From Trebouxia sp. TZW2008 (lineage: Eukaryota; Chlorophyta; Trebouxiophyceae; Trebouxiales; Trebouxiaceae): a DNA stretch of 64,000 bases. The position numbers and the translations under genes are program-made. Under the pieces are notes generated by a model. The model did not search any database. It saw only the letters and a list, made by a program, of their open reading frames with translations, and was not told the origin of the DNA. Position 1 is the stretch's first letter. Every line of letters begins with the position of its first letter. The stretch spans positions 62,001 to 126,000 of the forward strand of contig BDIU01000054.1 of NCBI GenBank assembly GCA_002118135.1. The letters are read 5' to 3'. Shown here piece by piece: positions 34,327 to 45,200 of this stretch.

Positions 34327-37300
34327 TCAAAAGGCATCTAAACCATCACCCAGCTCATCACCCCCCCGGGGTAAGGCTGCAACCCCCCTGAGCGGCGGTG
34401 AATGACTAAGCGCCCAGTCATACCCGCCAACAGGAATTGGGTTGTAATAAGTGTCCATTTGTTCACTGACGTCCCAATTGTCACCATTTGTGCTGTTGCC
34501 ATACTTTTGCACCCAGCCATTGCCAAAATGATTTTCTCCCCACCACTGCTGATATCTGTTGCCGCCGCCATCAACACTCCATGTCTCTCCCTGAAGGGAC
34601 AATTGGAGCTCTTTGCATAAGAAGAACAAAGACACCGGAGGAAATTGAAGCCGTTTGACATCATCATAGGCACCTCTGGGAGCAGAGGCAGCCCAGAACT
34701 GTGCACACAATGGACACTCAAAGCCTAGCGTGAAAGTTGCGCTTTTGACACCATTAAGGTTCTGCAGGAGGAAGCATTTTGATGTGCAAAGCACAGAAAT
34801 GTTATTGTCAGGGCCAGAAAACAGCTTGTCTGTGCTTGGAGATTGCAATTTTGGCATACACCTGATCTACAGAGTTGTGCCAGGCTTTGCAGTTCTGCCA
34901 GCAGTGCAATGATGCTGCAGCAGCAATGTGTCTCATGCAGTGCCCTACCTTCTTATTGCCGCTGCCGTCTTTAAAGCGCTCTTCCCATTTGTCCCCCCAT
35001 TGCTCAGTCTCACCTCCTAGCAGCAACCTCTCAGCCCACTGCACAAAACAACCAGCACTCTTCACGAGCCACGATCTTCCATTGCGCACAGTGGAGGGCC
35101 TTGATGAGGACGGAGTTGTGTTACTGATGACGCTTTGCCACTGCAGCTTCACTTTTGGTTTTACAGATGGCATGGACTGCACATGGCATGACTGCATGGC
35201 ATGCAGCTGTTGCTGAAGGTTGGAAAGTTGCGCTCTTTGACCCCTCCCTGGATAGGCGCCACATCCACAGACAGGTACTTCACAACCCAGTTGAACAGAG
35301 AATGACTTCCAGAAAGACATTTGACCATATTGAAACCAACAAGCAGTGTTGACCCACCTGTGCAGTTGTCACACATCCACAGACAAACACATGACAACCC
35401 ATATGAGCAGAAAATGACTTCACAAAGACATTTCAACACATCTGCAGGGTCCACTTGAAACTGACAGACAGTTTTACCTTGTCAGTGAATTTGACGCAGC
35501 CCCCTTCACCATCATACTCTTCTCCCCACTTCTCATGCCACACATTGGTGCCATCTTTGGCCCACTTGTCTGCCCACTTGTTGGCCCGTCCCATAGAGGC
35601 CCACCACTCACCCCACTTCTCTTCCCACTCATCTCCCTGCATGCTACAATTTCAATCACAGACGATCCCTCAAAACCTGGAAACCTGTTGTGTTACTGTT
35701 TGCTGGCTTGGCCAAATGAAACCCATCAACCACGTACAGCTCTTTGCGTGCAACATGTCCATTGACCGAAGGCTTTGGCCCACTTGAGTGTCCACTTGTT
35801 GGCCTGGCCTATAAAGACCCATCACACGCCCCGTTTCTGCTCCCACTCGTCTCCCTGCATGCCATATATTTGATTGTGTTGTCTAGTTCATTCTGAAACA
35901 TTACCTGGCCCGCTTGTCTGCCCATTCCTTGGCTTGAACCATGGAAGCTTAGCACTTACCCATTCATCTTCTTGTCTCCATCAAACCCCTCAATCTGCAC
36001 TCACTCAGTCACTGACTCCCTCTCTTTCTTGCACCCACGCTCCACTGACAAGGGCCAAGCACTGTGGCTGTGAGGAAGGACATAGCACATGGTACATGGT
36101 ACATGACAAATCAAGCAGTCATGAATCATGCGCAGAAGAAAGACAGTACACTCTTCAAAAAGCAAGGGAACACTAAGACAGTCAAACCTTTGCATATGCG
36201 AGTCCACTTTTTCATGGTACTAATGGTACCTTGGCATTGTGAGCCCACCCATGTGCAGTTCTCTCAACAGCACTCAACGGCTCTCCAGGAAAGGGGTCAA
36301 AGGCGAAAGCTTTGATGCAGGACATGGCAAAACACCGTAAACATGTCAAATAAAAGATGTCAACAGTCAGAGACCAAGCAGGAGGCACTAAAAGAAGGGA
36401 AATTGAGGCCAAATTTACCTTGGCATCGTAAGCCCACTTATGTGCAGTTCTCTCAACATTTGGCTCTCCAGTAAAGCGATCAACAGCAATGTCTCCATTG
36501 CAACAGCTGGAAGACTACCAGTGAAACAATTTTTGCAAAAAAATTTACAACAGGAGGCAGTCAAGGCACAGCAAACGGAAAGCATTGTCACCTTTGCGTC
36601 ATGAGCCCACTTGTGTGCAGTCCTCTCAACAGTTGGCTCTCCAGTGAATGGGTCAAAAGCAATGGCTTCCCGCCAAGTTTCCCGCCATGCAGCCCCGTCA
36701 GCACTGCAGCCAGACTTTTCGGCGCCAAGCTCTTTCATTCCCGCCCAATCGCTTGCTTCCCACCAATATTCTTCCCATTCCACCTACACATGATGACACA
36801 CTCAGCACTCAAGCCAGACTATCTTCAAACTGCTTTGCCAACCCCTCCTGCCGATAACAGAGGCCAAGCGGCCTGGTCAACAACAGTTGGGTCTTCACAC
36901 CTGTCTGTCTTTGCAGAATATGCATAAGACTATAGTACCACCACAGCACTTCAGGCAGTGCCATTTGAACCAGTAGCCCTTGGGTCCATCAGCAATGACT
37001 GTGAGGCACAAAAGGTATCTTGAGGCAAGAAGACAACAAACAGAAAAGCGGAAGTTCAGGCAAGAGGCAGAAACGATGCGGAAAAAGAAGGAAGACGGCA
37101 CAGCACTCACTTTGCCTGTTTTGCCCTTGAGGCAATGCCGTCTGAATCAGCGGACATTGGGATGATCAGGAAAGAGCATGATGGACAGCAACAAGAGTGC
37201 AATGATCCAAATCAAGCAGAGGAGGAGAACCCAGAAGGAGAGGAAGATAGTGAAATGCCCAGTGAGCAAGACAGTGAGGAAGAAGACGAGAGCCAAACAC

Positions 37301-40300
37301 TCACTTTGCCGCTCTTGCCCTTTAGACGGTGCCATCTGAACCAGTAGCCGTTGGGCCCGTGCTCTTCCCCAGACTGCCTGTCAAACTGTGTTCCATCTGC
37401 CAGCTGGCCCTGTCCATCTTCCATTGCCCTTCCTGCATGTCAGGCTGGATCAAAGAAGGGCAGACAAGAAGTGAACGAAAACAACGACAGGAAGAAGAGA
37501 CAGAGAGGCATAGACTGCACAAAGCCCTCCCCATCTTTCATTTGCCCCCCTGCATGTGGCAGCTTGCATCAGACAAGGAGCACAAAAAACACATTTTATA
37601 CAGCGCTTAAACCCTTTCTGCTATGCTTTCTGCCTTGCAAACTGAGTTCCATTTGCCAGCTGACTCTTGCCATCTTTTATTGCCCTCCCTGCACGTGGCA
37701 GCTCAACATTGACAATGATAGGAAGAGGGCATGATAGCAAGAAGGCAAAGGTGTTTTACCTGTTGAGTATTGTGCTATCTGTAAGATTCCTGCCGTTGAC
37801 CCTTCCCATCTGCATTGCCCTCCTTGCGCGTCAAACAGGATCAAACAAGGACTGGTGGCTGGACAGCCGTTTGCAAGAAGCTTGTAGGCTGCTACATGAT
37901 TGCCACATAGCTGCCACTCTTTTGGGTGAAGTCTTGTCACAGCCAGTCAGCAGCCATTTGATCCAGCTCTGAAGGCTGAGTCCTTGACAACAACCTTTCT
38001 GTCGAGGCTGTTGACAAAGACTCAGCCTTTACAGCTGGGTCACCTGGCTGCTGATCTGGCCGCGACAGGACTTTTACGTGAACAAAGTCAGCAGCTGCAC
38101 AGGTACAAAGCAGCCCATGCAAAAAGGAAATCATCATTGGGCATCGCCTGGTGATATGCTTGTTGTCAAGGATGTCAACCTGGCATACTGTTACAACTGG
38201 ACCACATGCTTACTGAAGTGGCTTCAACAAAGCCTTCAGCAATACCAACAGCTGCATAGCTATGTGGCAGGCTATGCAGAGGATAGACACGAGGCATTGC
38301 CTGGCAATACACTTCTCGTTAAGGTTCTTGTCAAGGTTCTTGTCAAGGTCCTTGCCATGAAAGGCGTCTGTTACAGCTGGACCACATGCGTGCTGACGTG
38401 GCTTCAACAAAGCCTTCAGCAGTACCTACAGCTGCATAGCTATGTGGCAGGCTATGCAGAGGATACACACTAAGCATTGCCTGGCAATATACTTCTCGTC
38501 AAGGTTCTTGTCAAGGTCCTTGCCAGGAAAGGCATACTGTTATAGCTGAACCACATGGCTCTTGAACTGGCTGCAGGCTGCAACCCAAATGGCAGTGTGC
38601 CTTGTGCTTGAGGCCTTATGAATCGCGTGCAATTTGTGGACACCTACGTCTTGCTGAAGGTTGCTTAAGGTTTCTTTCTTTCAGGTAGTCTACTTATCAG
38701 CTCAAGATGGCAGTGACCGTCCATGCCTGCTTTCAGCGCTAGCAGTCGGCAGTCAGCAGTTCAGCAGCTCATGCAGCCGATTGAACTTCAGCTACAGACC
38801 AAACCGAATACATATCACGTTGCAATGAATGTCGACCATTTGCACAACTCTGGCGTCAGTGTTATGTTGCAGACATTGCTACATCATGGGAACCTATGAG
38901 TTGAAACCCAATTGGTAGCAGCAAATGCACAGCTGTGTAGAAGCTTATTCACAGCATAAACATCACAAAGCCAAGCATGTGACTTTGTCAAAGCAGAGGG
39001 TTTGGTACTTTCCGCTGTATGAGTCTGTGATCAAGGCTAGGTGCCTGACTCTAGGAAAAGAAGAGGCCCACCTGCTGATGATGTGCTGGCTGTCTGCGGC
39101 TCTGCACCCCGTACTGGCGGCCTTACGGCGTCAGTCAGCTCTAACACGCTTTCCAGCGGCGGCAAAACGGCGGTTCTAGCAAATTCAGCGTCCATCTCTG
39201 ACTGAGACTGCAGAAAGTCGAAGGTGGCAAAAGATGGCTCGGCGTACTCAAGCTCAGCCTGAGTCTGAGCCTGAGGCTGTGATTGCTGCAGCTGTGGCGC
39301 CCAGTTGTAGCTGCGGTCTGACCGGTCGCTGCTAAGGCCAGATGCCCAACTTGGGGAGGATCCTGCAAATATGGGTCAGGTGTTAGGGTGCCAGACCCTA
39401 AGGTAACGCTTTTGCAGGAAGCAATTCAAATGCAGCACAGATAGCAGCAAGCCAAGCTCAAGAGACCACACATTGTTGTCTGGCATGGCTGAGTGTTCAG
39501 CATGTGTCTTGCAAGAACAGTTGAATCTGATCATAGTTGTACTTCACACTGCTGAGTGTTGAGGATATGTCCTGCAAGGACCCTATTTGATGCTGGACAG
39601 GGGTACAGACTGAAGCTAGCATCGCATGAAACAAGATTGATGCAAAGCTATGCAGTGTCAAACAGACTACTGTTGCTGCTTGCTGCTCAAAGAGCAAAGG
39701 CACCTGTGTTGTATGTCGCTTTTTGAAAAACATGCACAGAAACTTGAAGCCGGTTTTGTTTCAGCAAATCTCTGTCAGGAATGGCAGGAACACAGCTCAC
39801 CAGCAAGTACAGCAGAAGAAGAAAAGAATCAGAAGACAAATCAGCATTGAAGATGTATCACATTCAGGCAAAGCAGTGAATGCTTCTGACCCACCTTCCA
39901 TAGCATTCCTTTCTGCGTCAAACCCTTCTTGTTCAGCAGTCCTTGGTATTGCTCTGTTGGCCCCACTGCGGTGCATGTCTGTCAAGGCATTGTGCAGTGC
40001 GCTTTCTGTTGCATCTGCTGGTTGGTCCAGACTGTCTCCACTATCAGAAGACACCTTGGCCCAGTCGGTTCTGCATCAGCAAATAGTTTGCATATGGCAT
40101 CACAGCATAGCACAGCACAGTCCAGTCCAGCAAAGCACAGCACTTCACAACCAGAGTACAGCACAGCACGGCACGACACGGTCCGGCACAGCACAGCACA
40201 GCGCAGTACAGCACAGCACAACACGGCACAGCACTGCACACCATAGTGCAGCACCGCACAGCACAAGCTTGGTCACCATGGACTAGTTATTCAGGTGCTG

Positions 40301-41610
40301 ACGACTCAAGTGCTAGGTCTTCACATCAATGCAGTCGGAAGAGTGCTACAGAAACTCTCCTTGTAACAACTGCTTTGATCACCAAGCAATTGTTCCTTAC
40401 GTGAATTTCTCCTGACGCAGGGAGACAACTGCAGTCGTTATGCAGTGATCTGTTCCCAATTGCATTGTCCTGACATCAAGAACGTCCTTACATCGAGTGT
40501 CCTGACAAAGAAAGCTGACTGTACCTGCTTTGAAATACAAATTCACCATATGATGGCCGCACAGGGGCGCGCTCTCTTGCATTCTCCAATGCTTGTCTTG
40601 CTGCTGCCAAAGCAGCTTCCTGCAATATGAGAGCAACAGTTTTTATTGAATGCCCCACAAGTTGGAGTGACTGCCCCGTGGCCGCCATGTGTGCCCTAGA
40701 GGACCTCGCGAGTCCTGTTGTGTGCGGCTGCAGCTGACGCGGAGAGCTGTCACATCACATATTGTTGAATTGGGGCGTCCCAACATGCTTGCAAAGCATC
40801 AAGCAGATGTCGAGGTATAAGTCAGAAGTTGATTTCATGGAAGCTGCAGTTTGAGGTATGCAGCACACAGCTTGTGCAGGAGACCAACAAGCATCTTGAT
40901 GCGCACATGCTCGCTCTTGCAAACTATGTCTGGTGTTTTCCATCCAGTTGCAGTTTGGCATCCCTCAGCAAGCTGTCAAAGCTTTGAGAATGACACAAAA
41001 CGGCAGAGCATGATCATACTAGTCATGCCTCATCATCACCTCGGCACTCTACATAGCATGCAACAAAAATTTGACATAGCACTGATTTGAGACAGGCCTT
41101 TGACCATGTGAAGCATAAGTGGTGAGTAGGCGGATCACGAGTGAGCGACGCGTCAGCGTTCCATAAGCATAAAAAGTACTTGCTGCATGTGACAAACATA
41201 GAACAAGTGCAAAGTTGTCTCCATGAGAAGCACAGCAGAAACTTACTGCTCGATCAACCAGCTCAGAGCCATCTGCTTTATTCCTGGCAGGTGCCTTGGT
41301 CTTTGCGCCTGATCTGTTGGTGGTGGGGTCTTCGGACTGCGCGTGCAGTAAGGCGATGGCACCAGCAGCGTCGGATCTTAACACGAGGCAGGTGATGCAA
41401 GCATACCTCAAAAGCGATCACGTCTGAAAGGTAGGAAGGACGTTGCTGTTGAGATCGCGACTGGGCTTGCGCCAATGCAATGAATCTTCTCACAGCACGT
41501 GCGTGTTGTCTAGGATGTTTGAGCTTGTGCTTTAAACGCGCAGAGCGTGTATTAGTGGAGCTCAAAGGCGTACGCCAGGCTTGCCTGCATGGAAAGCACA
41601 ACTGGAGCAT
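34327..41610 (-). CDS. ESV1: ESV1/LESV-like tryptophan-rich starch-matrix protein
   Basis: Firm exons in phase: 39362-39072, 37432-37305, 36783-36592, 35636-35478, 35038-34949, 34590-34327 (TGA). They carry the aromatic repeats of the family: FDRQSGEEHGPNGYWFRWHR, WEEYWWEASDWAGMKELGAE, KSGCSADGAAWRETW, GDEWEEKWGEWW, WHEKWGEEYDGEGG, EQWGDKWEERF, GETWSVDGG, WWGENHFGNGWVQKYG, NSTNGDNWDV, MDTYYNPIP. In plants these plastid stroma proteins bind starch glucans through the Trp-rich beta fold and order the granule matrix. The likely first exon is 41610-41407: Arg/Ser/Gln-rich with few acids, like a plastid transit peptide. Candidate further exons at 41390-41250, 40619-40547 and 40074-39890 are open but I could not join their phases. 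I cannot separate ESV1 from LESV. Divergent from the VTT gene. Confidence 0.88.
35255..35455 (-). repeat. Two tandem ~114-bp units in an ESV1 intron
   Basis: 'cacatccacagacaggtacttcacaaccca' and the following 'gaatgacttccagaaagacattt' recur from about 35373 with few changes. It lies between exons 35636-35478 and 35038-34949. Confidence 0.85.
35800..35995 (-). repeat. Two decayed echoes of ESV1 exon 35636-35478
   Basis: About 35872-35800 repeats the atgcag acceptor and GDEWEQKRGV, then TGA, then QANKWTLKWAK. About 35995-35885 keeps only QAKEWADK-like sequence and a donor. Neither is fully coding. Confidence 0.85.
36212..36500 (-). repeat. Two echoes of the 3' end of ESV1 exon 36783-36592
   Basis: About 36495-36412 reads DRFTGEPNVERTAHKWAYDA and about 36310-36220 reads FDPFPGEPLSAVERTAHGWA, both open with gt donors after GCCAAG. 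The real exon end reads FDPFTGEPTVERTAHKWAHD. Period about 190 bp. Confidence 0.92.
36945..37150 (-). repeat. Echoes of the 3' half of ESV1 exon 37432-37305
   Basis: About 37150-37107 reads RHCLKGKTGK with AAA|gtgagt. About 37000-36945 reads DGPKGYWFKWHCLK. The real exon reads GPNGYWFRWHRLKGKSGK. Confidence 0.88.
37530..37835 (-). repeat. Echoes of the 5' half of ESV1 exon 37432-37305
   Basis: Copies at about 37835-37780, 37700-37625 and 37560-37530 repeat the tgcag acceptor and the coding start around GQLADGTQFDRQ, with substitutions and frame breaks. Confidence 0.82.
38155..38560. repeat. Two-and-a-half tandem units of ~180 bp in an ESV1 intron
   Basis: 'gtggcttcaacaaagccttcagca' and 'ctgcatagctatgtggcaggctatgcagaggata' recur near 38218 and 38397. 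Inside, 'aaggttcttgtc' is itself repeated. A partial third unit starts near 38470. Confidence 0.9.
40100..40265. repeat. GCACA pentanucleotide satellite in an ESV1 intron
   Basis: Imperfect cagca/gcaca pentamers, the complement of the TGTGC tract at 2168-2450. Confidence 0.92.
40349..40521. mobile_element. 173-bp MITE, second copy, TA target duplication
   Basis: Same length as 23821-23993 and alignable along it (ccttacatcgagtgtcctgac, gcagtcgttatgcagtg). Ends CAGAAACTCTCCTTGTAACA and, reversed, CAGTCAGCTTTCTTTGTCAG. Flanked on both sides by TA (40347-40348, 40522-40523). Confidence 0.8.
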
Positions 41611-42271
41611 GTATAGAGCTCAGATCTACGAATTTGCTTGAGCGGCGCCATAAACAGTACATGTGTCTTACCCATAGCAAGTGTGCTGCATTCCCTTGCT
41701 CCTAGCGGCAGCTGCAAAGTTTTACACGCACACAGAAGATCTGAGTGAACGATCTGCGTCAATTCCAAAACTCAATCTCTCTGCTCCGATGCAAATATTT
41801 GCTGTTCAGTATGCTTTCTGATGGCGCGATTGTTGTTCAGACCAGCGCAAACATGCAAGCCATTCAGTCTTGGGGCTTGACCGGAATCTGCACGATACAT
41901 TTACGGCATCCGTAAGATTTACGCTGTACGTATCGAGCCGTTTTGGGCTGACTAGACTTTTGACTTCATCAGGTCAAGCATTTGCATAAGCAACAGAGCA
42001 GGCACCCTGTCGCAAGGAAAAAATAACTTTGCCGACACACAGCCAACTTCAAGCATTGCCGTACATTGCTCACACGCAAACTCAGAACCAAAGGATCGAA
42101 AGCCACTGTGATCATAGTGAGTAAACAGAAGTGTCGTGCCTGGTGCGCATCGCGCAGGCGATTACCTGATTGGATCATCTGCTGCCCTCTCGGCATACCG
42201 GTGGCCCGCGTCGTCAATTCTTGACCATGTTGAGAAGAAATAGTTTGGACACCTAGCACTGCAGCAACAGC
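41611..42271. promoter_or_regulatory. Divergent promoter region ESV1 / VTT gene
   Basis: 661 bp between start codons. At 41893-41935 there are nested inverted repeats: outer CGATAC...GTATCG and inner TTACGG-cat-CCGTAA (41901-41915). No TATA box seen. Inferred shared promoter. Confidence 0.6.
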
Positions 42272-45200
42272 ATGCTGAAGCAGAGTTCCAGCTTCAGCCC
42301 ACTCACCACCCCATCACTCGTCGAGCGAGAGCCAGAGGAACAGGAGCTCGAGCTTCCGATGCTTGAAGCCAGAAAACGCACTCCAAGCATCTTCTCAGAA
42401 GATGACTTGCCCTCTCCCAACTCTGTTGAAGCAGAACGCAGGCGGAAAGATGCGGTGAGTTGCTGGCTGATTGTCACCACCAGCGAAGGATCTGAGCGCA
42501 AAACAATATATCATGCAGTATGTGCAGCCAAGCGTGTCTTCATCTGCAGCCAGAGGACAACCGCAGCATTATCACAAAAGTGATCCATTTCTGCATGTGC
42601 AACTGGGAAAAGGCGCTCATACTGGCCATCATTATCACCCTCATTGTCTTGGTGTCTGTCAAGGTATGCCTCATGTCTGCTTTCAAGTTGCATAACATTT
42701 GAGATGTGGAGTGACTTGACCTTGCACAACAGTAGTAAATGTGAGTGATTTCCTGTCAACACCAGAGCTGTGTCCTAACATGAGCTCATTGTGAAAGGTG
42801 AACACAGCTCTTGGCATGACTTTACCTTTCATATCAAGTCATGTCAGGGCACAGCTCTTGCAGCATGGCAATCTCTTGCATCCATCATGTCACAGGCCAG
42901 CACACCGAAAGTGAGCAACCCTCTTGCTTAGCCCTTTGCCTGTGCTGTCACTGACAGCATTGACAGCAGAGCTGAATGCTTGCATAGCGCTTTGTGTTTC
43001 TTCAATGTTTGCCAGAAATGCAACTTGCTTCCGCCTTGGCGCTGCATTGCACGCTTATGCAAACACCTGGTGCGCACGCTTGTATTTGTTACTGCACCGC
43101 ATGAGCAAACATGGCATTTTGGTCCCGGGGCCGAGCAGACTTGTCATGTCACAAGAAGCTGTTGCATGTTCATTTCACAAGGCAGATGTGCCCTTGCATG
43201 TGTGAACAAAATCTGGAAAGCAAATCAGCAACTCTCAAAGACTGGTCGTGCTGAAGCTGCAGAGCAGCAAAGCGAGCTCAGTTCTTGTGTGGCTGTGCTG
43301 CTCTCCATGTGCTGTGTGGCTGTGCCACTTATACACACGGTTGACATATGGCTTTGCTACTTTGCATGCACGCACAACATGCATGGCCTTGGGTTCAAGC
43401 TTACATCGTTAAGCTGATGCTTCACTGCAGGGCTTTAGCATATTTGGCACCATGCTGAGGTGGTTTGAGAAACAAAATAACTGGAAGGGTTGGGCGGTGT
43501 TCCTGCCCGTGTACACTGTAAATGTAGCGCTATTTTTGCCTGGTGTAATCTTCATCCTTGGAGCAGGCTTTGTTTTCGGGTAAGCTCACACTCCATATTT
43601 GCTTGTGATTGTACTGTACAAGAGCTAGTGCAGTCTTTGAAGAGTGTTGCAAGCTGCGAACCAAGCATGCAGACACTGCTTTCTGACATTTGAACAGCTC
43701 ATTTCCTGTCATTGTCATGGAACTCCACTTGACCTTTTAGACACACAAGCTTTGTACTTCATGCAGCAACCTGTACTGTGTCTGGCATGCATGTCTTGGC
43801 TCAGTAGAATATATTCTTCAATGCAGGTTTTGGAAAGGACTGTTGGCTGTATGGGTTGGAGGTGCTGTGGGTCAGCCCCTTGCGTTTTTGTTAGCGAGGT
43901 GAGGCACTGCTCTCCAGTCCCCATTGTATGCTGAATGCTGCACGGTCACAATGCATCACACCACATCATGTCTTCCACATCTGGCACCCTGTCCTGCAAT
44001 ACCCCGCTCACTGTCGTTCACATGGCGTCAATACGTCATAAATGTGCGTCATGACATCACTAGCAGATTGCAGTCCTCAATCATTGGATGCATTATGCTG
44101 ATGTGCTGTGGCTGGTCTCCGTGACAAATGATGTTGGCTGGCTGCATGCATTCAGTACAAAAGATGCCATCTTCAATGTTTTGCTACATCACCATGGTCA
44201 GAAGAGAATGCAAGACAATGCAACAGAATTTGTCAACAACATGTCTTCAGATCATTTTGGAATGCAGCATCCCAACTTCGCTCTAAGTCTCAAGCCAAGC
44301 CATCGCTGCAGTGCTGCCGTGACCTTTGGAAAGAATAATATCACACTGGTGTATATCCAGCAATACTGACCCCTTCCAGGTACTTGTTACGCGATGCCAT
44401 GGCATCAATGCTGCGGGCAAGATGGAAGAAATGGGATACCTTGCATACTGCAATAGAGCGCGAGGGCTGGAAACTGCTCCTGCTGTTGCGCATACTGTTT
44501 CAACTTATATGAACATCACAACAATTCACGCAGGTACTTGTTACGTGACGCTATGGCGTCAATGCTGCGGGCAAAATGGAAGAAGTGGGATATCTTGGAC
44601 ACAGCAATAGAGCGTGAGGGCTGGAAGCTGCTTCTATTACTGCGGCTGTCACCGATGGTTCCGTACAACTTGCTCAATATTGCTATGGCCACGACAAAGA
44701 TGCACTTTGTCACCTTCACAGTCGTATCAGCATTTGGTGAGGATTCCTTTTTTAATTTTTCTGTATGCTGTTGCAGCTGTGCTCAATGGTGCTGAACCGT
44801 CTGCTCAACATTGCCATGGCCACGACAAAGATGCACTTTGTCACCATTCACAGTCGTATCAGCCTTTGGTGAGGGTACATCTCACAAGGTCCATGTTGTC
44901 TCTTTGTACTTTGCTGAACCTGGCTTGACACTGACATATACTCAAACGGCATGCAGTTTGTGACTTGCACGGTTGTTTCTGCTTCTGGCTGGGCTCCGCA
45001 TAAACAGATGTCTACATGAGTACGTTTGCAGGCGTGTGCAATTTGCTGAATCTTGCTGCAGTGCGCATTGACAGTACTCTTATGACTCATACTTATGTCT
45101 ACGCTCAATATTGCTGCAGTCATTACTCATCCCAAAAGTCTCTGTTCAGTTGCATGTATGTCAGCTTGTGGCAAAAATTTGTCATGTCATGATGTCCACC

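Noticed and set aside
40100..40265. Cys-rich small protein on the minus strand
   Set aside because: It is only the translation of the GCACA pentamer repeat.
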